Assembly (NCBI GenBank): GCA_021030915.1
Contig: JAGEMR010000054.1
Coordinates: 124,001-188,000, forward strand
From: Astrothelium macrocarpum
Taxonomy: Eukaryota > Ascomycota > Dothideomycetes > Trypetheliales > Trypetheliaceae
DNA length: 64,000 bases
Direction of reading: 5' to 3'
The position numbers and the translations under genes are program-made. The notes below the pieces were generated by a model. It saw only the letters and a program-made list of their open reading frames with translations, searched no databases and was not told the DNA's origin. Shown here piece by piece: positions 55,104-64,000 of this stretch (its first letter is position 1; each line of letters starts with the position of its first letter).

Positions 55104-56645
55104 TTAAATACCTTCTTTTTCATCAATCTCGACGTCCCCTTCTGCGCCGATTTTTGCATGAGCTCGTAACCTTTTCGCCACTCGGACAGGTTGAAGCATG
55201 TTATTACTCTCAAGGAAAATCCTGTCAACATCCTCCAAATGAAGTCCTTGGGTTTCTGGAAAGAAGAAGTACACAGTAGGAAGAGCGAGGAACCAGTTAA
55301 GTACCGCGTAGATGATGAAGTACTTGTAGCCCAGCGAATCGAACCCGGGAGGACTAACCTCCACAACCGTAAAATTAAAGACCCAGGTTGATGTGGTCGA
55401 TAACGCAGTGATCGGCGTCCGGACGCTAAGTGGAGCAATTTCGGATGAGTACAAGAAAGCCAGTCCCAGGTATCCAGTAACAAAGAAGAGACTAAAGAGG
55501 TATACAAAAGCTGTCCCGGCGCCGAGAGCCGCCTTGTTATCTGGATGAGATGTCGTGCCAGCAATGATTGCCATACACATTCCCATACCCCAGGCACCAA
55601 ACATCATTAGCTTCCTCCGACCGACTTTATCGATGGTGAAGACACCAAGAGGAGCAACCAGAGTCTGGAAAGAAAACACTGTTGCGGAAAGGATGGCAGC
55701 AACATTACCATCCAGACCAAGAAAAGTTCTAAAGATGGTAGTCTGGTAGAAGGCCAAGGCGTTTATTCCACCCATTTGTTGGAAGCATTGGGCAGCAGCA
55801 GCAATGAATGCTCGATTGGCAAAACGCCCGGGTCCGTTGCGGAAGATATCGCGGAGTTTGCCCTTGCCAGTCTCTTGTAGGGACACTTCAATTTTATGAA
55901 TTTCTGAAGCAATAGCTGGGTCGTCTAGTGGGACATCATCAAAAGCAGAGAGGACTTGCTTCGCCTCTTCGACACGCCCCTTCTTGATAAGCCATCTCGG
56001 CGACTCGGGCCAAAGTGGCATTGAAGTGAAGATTATGATCGCGAAGAAGCAAGGAAGAGCTAGAGGAAATCGCCAAGAGACGTCTCCTGTAGTGTGAGAC
56101 ATGCCAAAATTAATCCAAGCCTGAATGGCAAGGCCGGCAGAGATGAAGAGACCCTCAAGCATAACGACGAAGCCACGATGGCCAGCACGACTACATTCTG
56201 TCTGCCAATTTGGGGCTGTGGCGCTGATGGAGCCAAAGCCAAGGCCGACGATAAATCTCCCAACAATCAATTGGGCAAGACCATACGCAGAACATTCGAT
56301 AATGGAGCCTATACAGGTGATAACGGATCCAAGCATGATCGTTCGTATCCGGCCGAGATAGTCGCCAAAGATGATGCATGATAATGCACCAAACAGAGCA
56401 CCCAAGGGATAGATTGCAACGACGGTTCCTTGAATCTGTGAGCTGTGGGCTTTTTGAGCAGCGGTCAACGTTGGATTGTCAGTATCGATTTCAGGAAAGC
56501 GAGCGTTCCACGCCGGGAGATTAACGAGGCCACCAGCAACTCCATTGTAGTAACCAAAGAGGAGGTAGGTGGGCATGATGACGGCCCAGATCATTGCGAT
56601 GTCCAGCGCCTTGCCCCGTAGGCCGAAATAGGGTTTGCGACCCAT
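55104..56645 (-). CDS. MFS sugar transporter (sugar porter, lactose/disaccharide-permease-like), 513 aa
   Basis: A single exon with twelve predicted membrane segments. Signatures are LLFGYYNGVAGGL in TM1, GDYLGRIRTIMLG in the 2-3 loop, GRFIVGLGFGS in TM4, LWPESPRWLIKKGR after TM6, QQMGGINALAFYQTTIF in TM7, DKVGRRKLMMFG and FFPETQGLHLEDVD near the end. The C-terminus is basic then acidic. It is divergent from the MmgE/PrpD gene with 700 bp between starts, which suggests import or export of a compound handled by that enzyme. Substrate unknown. Confidence 0.9.
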   Translation of the reverse strand: MGRKPYFGLRGKALDIAMIWAVIMPTYLLFGYYNGVAGGLVNLPAWNARFPEIDTDNPTLTAAQKAHSSQIQGTVVAIYPLGALFGALSCIIFGDYLGRIRTIMLGSVITCIGSIIECSAYGLAQLIVGRFIVGLGFGSISATAPNWQTECSRAGHRGFVVMLEGLFISAGLAIQAWINFGMSHTTGDVSWRFPLALPCFFAIIIFTSMPLWPESPRWLIKKGRVEEAKQVLSAFDDVPLDDPAIASEIHKIEVSLQETGKGKLRDIFRNGPGRFANRAFIAAAAQCFQQMGGINALAFYQTTIFRTFLGLDGNVAAILSATVFSFQTLVAPLGVFTIDKVGRRKLMMFGAWGMGMCMAIIAGTTSHPDNKAALGAGTAFVYLFSLFFVTGYLGLAFLYSSEIAPLSVRTPITALSTTSTWVFNFTVVEVSPPGFDSLGYKYFIIYAVLNWFLALPTVYFFFPETQGLHLEDVDRIFLESNNMLQPVRVAKRLRAHAKIGAEGDVEIDEKEGI

Positions 56646-57345
56646 TTTGGGAAGAGACTTCGTTCCTCAAAGAATGGTTTGACGCAGACAGAATGTGACG
56701 AAGAGGGAGGGAAAGTGAGATGCAAGCAGCGTTGCCCACCCAATATGTAGGTAATGATACAACAGTCCATGCGAGGGTGTCTCGTGCGCGGAACTACGGA
56801 GTACTCCGTATGCAATGACTTGATGTATTGGTTCCCGGCACCAACGGTTAGAAATTCATCTTAGCAAGGCTGATCGTCAGCAGCCGAACTTCGACCGACG
56901 GAGTTATTTGACCAGTATTTAAACGTCTTGACTCGTGTCTGTGAAGTTGTTTTTCGACGCTGAGTTGACACTCCAGCCATCGATCATGTAAACACGAACA
57001 TTACTTTTTGCGGTACGTGGAGCAGAACAGGGAGATTGTTGTGGAGTGAACCCCGCCGTACCACTCCTTGCCCAACGCTCGTCTCCGCATTCTGTCATGG
57101 TTGGCACATGGCAATGACGTGTTCATCCAAACACCTCAGACTCGGTCTGTAGCTGCGGCAGCTGGTGCGAACTGTTGCGGAAGGATGGCATCGCGACTTG
57201 AGGCGGGTCGAGTAGAAATACTAGAACCTTTCTTCATGCGCAAGGGAGTTGGCCAAGGAATCACTTGGCTGTTCCAGTTCCGTCCGGCCCTTGCCGCTAT
57301 CATCAACTGGATGCAAACAAAGCAAACAGCAGATCAGGCCCAGAC
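56646..57345. promoter_or_regulatory. Divergent promoter between MFS transporter and MmgE/PrpD gene
   Basis: A 700-bp shared upstream region. ACTCCGTATGC near 56800 and GACCGACGGAG near 56890 hold CGG/CCG triplets of the type used by Zn2Cys6 regulators, but no full site is claimed. Confidence 0.45.
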
Positions 57346-58713
57346 ATGGCAACTTCTAAGCTCGCTTATTGGGCTGTAAATCTTCAATCCTCACACCTTC
57401 CCTCCGCCGTTACGCAGGCCGCCGCGCGCAGCTTTTATAATTGGCTTGGCTGCGCCATTGGAGGCTCTTCCCATCCAGCCACACTTAAAGCTTACTCCGC
57501 CCTTCGTCCTTTCTTCGGTCCACCGACATCGACTTTGTTGGGACGAAAGCGGTGCGGTGAAAAAGACGACAAAGCAGATCCCCAGCACGCTGCCCTCATC
57601 AACGGCATTTCAAGCCATGTCCATGACTACGATGACACACATCTTGAGACCATCATCCACCCGACTGGCCCTGTCGCCAGCGCGCTCCTTGCCCAGACTG
57701 AAGCGTTAGCAGTCCCAACCAGTGGAGCAAATTTCATTCTCGCTCTGGTAGCAGGAATTGAAGCCGAATGCAAGCTCGGCCTTGCTGTCTGGCCCAAGCA
57801 CTATGATCTGGGCTGGCACATTACCTCTACAACTGGGTCGATTGGGGCTGCAGTTGCAGTAGGAAAGCTGTTGGGCCTCAATGAAGAACAAATGGGTCAT
57901 GCCATTAGCATTGCCGCAACACAAGTTACTGGGCTTCGAGACCAGTTTGGCAGCGACACCAAATCCTTCCATGTCGGTCGCAGCGCTCAGAACGGACTCT
58001 TGGCCGCTGTGCTTGCTCAACATGGATATACAGGATCAGCACATGCATTGGAGGCAAAGCGCGGATGGGTGAAGATCGTAGGAGCTGGATCCGATCGTTT
58101 GGACGAGATGATAGGAAGCCTCGGAACCGTATGGGAGGTGGAGAAAAATAGCTTCAAACCGTTCCCTTGTGGAATCGTTGTACATCCCTCGATTGATGGG
58201 TGCATACAACTGCATCGAGAACTCAAAAGCAAAAACTTGACTGCAAGCAAAGATACGGTCGAAAATATCCAATTGAGAGTGCATCACCTGGTTCTGGAAC
58301 TGACAGGAAAAAAGACGCCGGTCGATGGATTACAGGCCAAGTTTAGTGTCTATCACGGCGCAGCAATTGGTTTGGTACTTGGTAAAGCAGGACCGGCGCA
58401 ATATGAGGACGAGGTGGTTGTGAGTCAAGAAATAGCAGGCGTGAGGGAAAAGATTGAGGCCACTGCAGATGACAGCCTGACAGCTGATGAAGCTGACATT
58501 GTTCTCGACATGAAAAATGGCACAACCCTGCGAAAACATATAGGACATGCCGTCGGCAGTCTTGAGGTGCCCATGACCGATGAACAGCTGGAGGTCAAGT
58601 TTACAGATCAAGTATTGCCGATTTTGGGAAGTGAGGGCACTTCGTCTGCAAACAAGACCTTTAGATCAATGCAGGAGATTGGAAACGTAGCAGAAGCTAT
58701 ATCAGCGGCATAA
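57346..58713 (+). CDS. MmgE/PrpD-family enzyme (2-methylcitrate dehydratase / cis-aconitate decarboxylase-like), 455 aa
   Basis: A single exon. The ATG at 57346 (MATSKLAYWAVNLQSS) is preferred over one 81 bases upstream, matching the usual family start. The helical domain has ARSFYNWLGCAIGG. The catalytic region follows with NGISSHVHDYDDTH, the family hallmark, then IHPTGPVASALLA, LGWHITSTTGSIGAA and QFGSDTKSFHVGRSAQNG. The lid domain ends in VHPSIDGC and the MmgE/PrpD C-terminal fold. Members dehydrate 2-methylcitrate, decarboxylate cis-aconitate to itaconate, or act on related acids. The reaction here is not determined. The divergent MFS gene is the only obvious partner. Confidence 0.88.
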   Translation: MATSKLAYWAVNLQSSHLPSAVTQAAARSFYNWLGCAIGGSSHPATLKAYSALRPFFGPPTSTLLGRKRCGEKDDKADPQHAALINGISSHVHDYDDTHLETIIHPTGPVASALLAQTEALAVPTSGANFILALVAGIEAECKLGLAVWPKHYDLGWHITSTTGSIGAAVAVGKLLGLNEEQMGHAISIAATQVTGLRDQFGSDTKSFHVGRSAQNGLLAAVLAQHGYTGSAHALEAKRGWVKIVGAGSDRLDEMIGSLGTVWEVEKNSFKPFPCGIVVHPSIDGCIQLHRELKSKNLTASKDTVENIQLRVHHLVLELTGKKTPVDGLQAKFSVYHGAAIGLVLGKAGPAQYEDEVVVSQEIAGVREKIEATADDSLTADEADIVLDMKNGTTLRKHIGHAVGSLEVPMTDEQLEVKFTDQVLPILGSEGTSSANKTFRSMQEIGNVAEAISAA

Positions 58714-59503
58714 TTGATGCAGAGCGACGATTGGGACTCGACAAAGACCAAGTACTTGTAGAATACGACGTCATCACATACAGCCAGCTCAGGTAGGCGC
58801 TTTTTAATTTACTGGTCATTTCTTTGTATTCAATCAAAGAAATTTCTATCAGCTTTCTCTTTTTTTAATCATTTCTCCCATTCCGAAACGTAGAAAAGCG
58901 GATGATAGAATTTCGAGTAACGATCGACTATGAACAGGTCAGCCTATGTGACGGCCGGAGTCTCGGCTCGGGGTTCTTTTGGACTTTGGCAATGTGATCT
59001 ACCACGCTATTGAGCACTGACGACCTCGTGTCAGGTCTGCATTCTATCAAGTCTTAGCTACGGCAGAAAATATTACAAGTCTTCTACTCGGATTCTCCCA
59101 TTACTCATAAATCACGATTAGAAGTACATCCAACCTCGGGCCAAGGAAAATGGTGCGGCTAAGTCATGGGTGGAGAAGTGAGAAGGAACAAAGGCGCGTC
59201 ATTATCCCCGAAGCCACAAAACGTCATGGCCTTTACAATCACACTCATTATCAAATCCGTCTAATTGTAGAACTTCATTGGGCAATAAGGCCGTGCCAAG
59301 AAAACTCACGTAGTTCTACTCACTACGCTCGGCCCATTGCCACGTTTCGAGCGCTGCTTACTCGAACAAAGAGCTTCAGTCACCACTCAAAACCCGAGAT
59401 ACAAAGTTATCACTGTTCATAGAATTTGAATGAATACATAAGCCCTGGAAGTCGACCTCAACAACCTTTTCTTCCACCAAACCAATCAATCTTCATTGCA
59501 ACC
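58714..59503. other. Intergenic
   Basis: No supported gene. An ORF at 59150-59422 is not family-like. Confidence 0.45.
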
Positions 59504-60307
59504 ATGTTTCCGTTGTTGACCCTACCAAGAGAAATTCGAGATAAGATATACAAAGCTTGCATCGATGTTGCAACCTACGACCATGATGCCGTTCCCAAAG
59601 AACCGCCTGAGCCAGACTACATGAAGTCCAGAATCATGCTGCTCCACGATAAACTGATCGAATCTGCCATTGGAAGCAGGGCCAACTACATAGAGCCGGT
59701 TCCTAAAGAGCCCCCCCGAACATTGAACTTTCTCGGATCATCCGTCTATGATGTTTTACCGATTGCAGCGACATGCAGCGTCGTCCGCCAAGAAGTCCTT
59801 GAAAATGTCATTCGTCACGATGCAATAACATTCCTCGTACCACCCTCGATACCAAGCCCTGCTGCGAGATCCCGGGCTGTGATGCATATTTCAACATTTT
59901 TGAAGCAGCTCAACCCCAAAATCAAGGCGGAGATGTTATCTCGACCCATCAGAGTGAGATTCGGGCAGTATAGCAATGCTCGTCACCATTGCACGGTTGT
60001 CAACACTACGCAAATGGTCAAAGAATTCGGTGCTCAGCTAGGAAAACTCCTGGACATTAAGTGCCTCCAAATTTTCGCCAGTCTCGAGATGTGGGATAGA
60101 CATCTGCCGTTGTGGCATGAAGGAACAGCCATGGAACAGGTCTTGAACTCACATTATACACAGAGCCATGTCGAACATGTCGCTCAGACCTGGCAGGACC
60201 TCCTCAATGCCAAACGCCAAGTAGTGTGGCACTGTGAGGTGGAGGAATGGAAGATCGAGCCAAAAGCGGATCTGGTTTGGGCCACTTTCAAGTGGACAAG
60301 AGATTGA
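59504..60307 (+). CDS. F-box-like (2EXR-type) protein, copy B, 267 aa
   Basis: The ATG at 59504 gives MFPLLTLPREIRDKIYKACI, the same opening helix as the gene at 29981. An in-frame ATG 78 bases upstream is possible but adds only unremarkable sequence. VLPIAATCSVVRQEVLENVIRHDAITF and a later ISTFLKQLNPKIKAEM block follow the same order as copy A. The C-terminal part ends WHCEVEEWKIEPKADLVWATFKW, again beta-rich. It is the last gene before the AT-rich desert, typical placement for members of this expanded family. Confidence 0.72.
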   Translation: MFPLLTLPREIRDKIYKACIDVATYDHDAVPKEPPEPDYMKSRIMLLHDKLIESAIGSRANYIEPVPKEPPRTLNFLGSSVYDVLPIAATCSVVRQEVLENVIRHDAITFLVPPSIPSPAARSRAVMHISTFLKQLNPKIKAEMLSRPIRVRFGQYSNARHHCTVVNTTQMVKEFGAQLGKLLDIKCLQIFASLEMWDRHLPLWHEGTAMEQVLNSHYTQSHVEHVAQTWQDLLNAKRQVVWHCEVEEWKIEPKADLVWATFKWTRD

Positions 60308-61014
60308 GGAGACCTGTGGAGTGAATGTACCACGAAGGATTCAAGCAAAGGAACACTCATTTGATCCAAGGGCGGAGTTTTCAGTTATCATGTGTCGAGC
60401 AATAGAATTTCTCTCTTCGAGATTTTCCCTTTTTGATCTGCGGCCCCAGCTAATGGCCTTGAGCTAAATTTCTATCGCGTCTCGGGTGTAAACATTGTCT
60501 GTATTGGAAACTATCTTCCAGAACAGCCTTAGCGACCAAATGAGCTAGAAGATACGTAGGCAATCACCACGAATAACAGCCAATTACGGACAAACAGGTC
60601 CGTCTATTCCAGTACTGCGAACACACATGTACAAGGTTCGATCTGTATAGTGATCACATAGCCTTCGTAAGGACACTTTATCTTGTCGTAGGTCTCGTTC
60701 GAGAGTGATTGTAGTCATACAAAAAGATTTTCCTGGGATCCTCGTTTAGCGCTAGATCAATCTCAAACTGCGTCAAAAGAGAGCGATGGCGATTTGTATT
60801 CAATACTCAGACGCTAAATACCTGTTGTTGAAATCGAATTGCACCCTTCGTAGATTCAAAGCCAAGCCCACCCAACCAGCCTATAATGCTCTCTTCCCTG
60901 TGGAAACGCCGTGGAAATAAAGTTGTATAACAGATTTGATCTAACTACACAATGGTATCCCGTCTCAAAAGCTCTTCATTCTGTCAACTCATCCTGTCAA
61001 TCGACTGATTCTGT
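60308..61014. other. Intergenic transition to AT-rich DNA
   Basis: Normal base composition, with no supported gene. The switch to AT-rich DNA is abrupt at about 61015. Confidence 0.6.
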
Positions 61015-61507
61015 TAAAATGTAGATCTTTTTTTTAAATCGATCAGATCTGTCTTAAAATTCATTTTGTATATTTTCAATTTATCCTTTTTTTTAAATTT
61101 TTTCAATATTCGTCTTAATATTTAAAAATCATTGTAAGATATTTTTAATTTATATTTTTTTAAAAAATTTTAATTTTATTTTTTAAATATTTTTTTTATA
61201 TTTAATATTAATAATTTGATATAATTTTTTTTTAATAATTATTTTTATAAAAATTTGATAATAAAATTTAAAAAAAATATTAAATATTTTTAAATAAATA
61301 ATTTAATTTAATTTTTATTTTATAAAATAATTTTTATTAATTTAAAATTGATGATATAAAATTTACAAAAATTTAAAATATTTGATATTATTAAATTTGA
61401 TATCAATATTGTTTATTTTAAATTTATAAATATAAAAATTTAATCAAAATATTATTGATAATAAATATAAATAAAATATAATAAAAACATTATTAATATA
61501 TTGGATC

Positions 61508-61531
61508 AGCGAAGCGGCCGCTTTTTTTTTT
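61508..61531. repeat. GC islet with T tract inside the AT desert
   Basis: AGCGAAGCGGCCGC followed by ten T. It matches 14 of 18 positions of the islet at 62941-62958 and includes a NotI octamer (61514-61521). Confidence 0.7.
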
Positions 61532-62923
61532 GATACCACCATTTCATATTTTTCAATTATTATTTTTATCACTATCCAAATCTCAATTTATAAATTCTAA
61601 ATTTATATCAGATTCTGAAAATTCTTTAATATTTTTTTGATAAATATATGTATTATATTTTATTTTTTTATAATTTTTATAATATCGTAAAATTGATTGA
61701 ATTTCTTTTTAATCATTATTATTTCAAATTTTTTTAAATAATTATAATATTTTAAATATATTTATAACGATTTATATTATTTTTATATTATATTCTATTA
61801 TATTATTATATTGAATTCATTTTTTTTTTTATTTTTTTCGTTTAATTATTATTTTTAATTATTTTTCAAATTTTATAATATAAAAATTTGAAATATATTT
61901 TAATATAATATCAATTCAATATTTTTTATAAATTATGAAAATTCATTTTTAATTTTTAAAAATAATTAAATAAAAAAATTATTTATAAATTTATATTACG
62001 ATTCAAATTCGTGAATATTATTTGGAATTTTTAATTATTATATTATTTTTGATAAAAAGAATTTTAATGATATATATAATTATATATTCAAACGATTTAA
62101 TATTTTTTACGTATTAATTAGAATTAATTCTGATATTTTAAAAATTTTTTAATAATTTTCTTTCATAAATATATCAAAAAACACGTTTTTAAAAATTGAA
62201 AGAAAATCTTTTTTATTAATATAAAAAATATATCAATATATCAAATTCTATATATTTTAAAAGTATTTTAATTTTAAAGGCGCAAAATAGATCATATTCA
62301 AAAATTAAAAAATATATAAAAAATAAAATGATATATAAAATATAAAAATTTTATTTTTAAAATAAAAATTTTTGAAATTCTGATTGAAATAATTTTTATA
62401 ATCATTTAAAATGAATAATTGATATTTTCTAATTTGACGCGTTTTTATATATATATTAAAATATTTTAATCATTTCAAATTAAATATATTATTAATTCAA
62501 TTATTTTCAGAAATTAAAAATTTTCAAATAAAAAATATATCTATCTTTTTATATCAGATAAAAATATAAATATATTTTTTATAAATAATGAATAATAGAA
62601 TTATATATCTAATAATATAAATATTCTGAATTATAATAATCTATTCATAATTATCTGATTGAATAAATTAAAATCAAATACATTTTTTGATATTAATAAT
62701 TATTTTTATTAATTCAATAATATTCATTTAAAAATTAATTTTATTAAAATTATGAATATTATTATTAAATATTTTATATTTAATTTTTATTTTTTTAATT
62801 AATTTAAATCATATATTTATGATTTTTGGATTCTTTTATAATATTTTTTATCAATTTTTTATTCAATTAAAAATCATTTTTAATTCATTAGAATATATTA
62901 TAAATTTTTTAACGTATAACACA

Positions 62924-62957
62924 AGCGAGTCGGCCACCCAAGTGAGTCGGCCACTTT
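62924..62957. repeat. 17-bp direct repeat GC islet inside the AT desert
   Basis: Two tandem units, AGCGAGTCGGCCACCCA and AGTGAGTCGGCCACTTT, share the core GAGTCGGCCAC. They stand out from flanks almost free of G and C. A transposon end or subterminal repeat is possible. Confidence 0.75.
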
Positions 62958-64000
62958 TCCGCACTCTCGTACAATTCTTATTCAAATCAAATTTTTTTCA
63001 TATTCTATCATAATTCAAATCTGAAAAAAAAAAGATCTTATTCTTATATTTCAGACATTTTAAAAGAATTCTAAATTAAATATTCGTCGTATGATAATTA
63101 TATATAAAATTTTTTATATGATATTTTAAAATCGATAATACGAAAAATTTTTATAATATAATATTCGATTTTATAATCAAAAATTTATTGAATTAAAAAA
63201 ATAAATATTTATATGATATATATTTGATTTGAATTCACGATTATTTTTTTTCAATATCATAATATTGAAAATATAATAAATTAATTATTATATAATCATG
63301 ATATATTATATATAAATAAAAATTAGATTTTTAATTTTATATAATAATAATCTGAATTCCGGATATATTTTAATTATAAAATTAATTATTAAAAAATTTA
63401 ATATAAAAATTCTAATAAATTTCGCGAATGATTTAATTTTATATAATATATAATCAATAAATTAGATATTTAAAAAAAAATATTTATAATTTTAATAAAA
63501 TAAGATTTTTAATAAATCAAATTTCATCAGAAATAATTATTATTAATATTAAAAAATATAAAAAATCTTATATAGTTCAATAAAATAATTGAAAATAAAT
63601 AATAATAATTTAAAATATAAATATATTGAATTATATTATTCTATTATATATCATTATTACGAATAAAAATCATTTTTTATTTTAATATAAAAATAATTTA
63701 TTATTATATGATTAAATAATTATTATATTAGATAATGATTAAATAATAAATGAATAAAATTTAGATTAAATTTAATATTTTAATCGATATATTGAAAGTC
63801 ATATGATAAATATATATTATTTTTTTATTTTTAATAAATATGAAAATTATTATTTTATTAATTTTAAATTATATTATTAAAAGAATAATATTATTATATT
63901 TTATATATTTATTTATTTATCATATAAATTATAATTATTTAATATAAATTATTTTCGCGTATTAAAACGTGTATATGGTTAAATAATTGATAATTTTATA

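Larger units (their letters stand above)
61015..64000. repeat. Extremely AT-rich desert (probable RIP-degraded repeat block), runs off the right edge
   Basis: At least 3 kb of nearly pure A+T. The 60-base lines at 61141 and 61261 contain no G or C at all. No coding frame is plausible, and the 62819-63013 ORF is chance. Sharp left border, composition and lack of genes fit a transposon-rich region eroded by repeat-induced point mutation. A centromeric or subtelomeric position is an alternative. Three short GC-rich islets survive inside (61508-61521, 62924-62937, 62941-62954). Confidence 0.88.

Noticed and set aside
55325..55355. GAATCGAACCCGG resembling a tRNA T-loop
   Set aside because: It lies within the MFS transporter coding sequence and cannot be folded into a cloverleaf. 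No tRNA, rRNA or CRISPR array was found in the window.
57265..57345. Upstream in-frame start for the MmgE/PrpD protein
   Set aside because: The extra 27 residues are not presequence-like, and the family normally begins near MATSKLAYW.
61514..61521. NotI octamer GCGGCCGC as a cloning or linker artefact
   Set aside because: Similar words without the NotI site occur at 62924 and 62941 in the same context, so a natural repeat is more likely. An artefact is not fully excluded.
62819..63013. 64-codon ORF in the AT desert
   Set aside because: Composition Phe/Ile/Asn/Tyr only, as expected by chance in A+T DNA; it spans the GC islet.

Overview
The window is nuclear DNA of a filamentous ascomycete (Pezizomycotina). 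Genes are split by short introns of about 45-150 bp with GT..AG ends, and intergenic gaps are mostly below 1 kb. Recognisable products include Spb1, MFAP1, Rpa3, mitochondrial ribosomal proteins and an external alternative NADH dehydrogenase. A terminal desert at 61.0-64.0 kb is almost pure A+T, as in species with heavy repeat-induced point mutation (RIP). A Leotiomycetes-type host is plausible but not proven from this sequence.

Layout. 1-1.0 kb: 5' part of a minus-strand gene joining a caspase-like domain to the start of an alpha/beta-hydrolase, a fungal NLR/STAND-like arrangement that runs off the left edge. 1.0-3.6 kb: poorly resolved, with the membrane anchor and tail of one protein. 3.6-25.5 kb: a dense core block. 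It holds an uncharacterised 533-aa protein, a mitochondrial translation trio (mL38, uL4m, IF3), an amino-acid transporter, Rpa3, Spb1, a YML020W-like hydrolase, a secreted GH43 arabinanase, PPIL2 and MFAP1. 25.6-31 kb: a decayed O-methyltransferase, a basic unknown protein, a RING-like protein and an F-box-like protein. 31.8-39.3 kb: NDE1, a peroxisomal acyl-CoA thioesterase and a hexose transporter. 40-45.4 kb: a frameshifted SDR and a large UBC-domain protein with a SUMO-interacting motif. 46-60.4 kb: accessory metabolism with a homogentisate dioxygenase-like enzyme, a cytosolic polysaccharide deacetylase, a decayed carboxylesterase, a serine carboxypeptidase, an MFS sugar transporter divergent from an MmgE/PrpD enzyme, and a second F-box-like protein. 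61-64 kb: the AT-rich desert.

How genes work together. mL38 and uL4m are divergent neighbours sharing about 139 bp, with mitochondrial IF3 next to them. Rpa3 carries two ACGCGT boxes just upstream, as expected for G1/S control of replication genes. Two divergent accessory pairs (dioxygenase/deacetylase and transporter/PrpD) look like candidate co-regulated catabolic modules. At least three enzyme genes (O-methyltransferase, SDR, carboxylesterase) are broken, and the O-methyltransferase has two CpA-to-TpA-type nonsense codons.

Exon structures were read by eye from splice sites and reading-frame continuity. They are not supported by transcripts.
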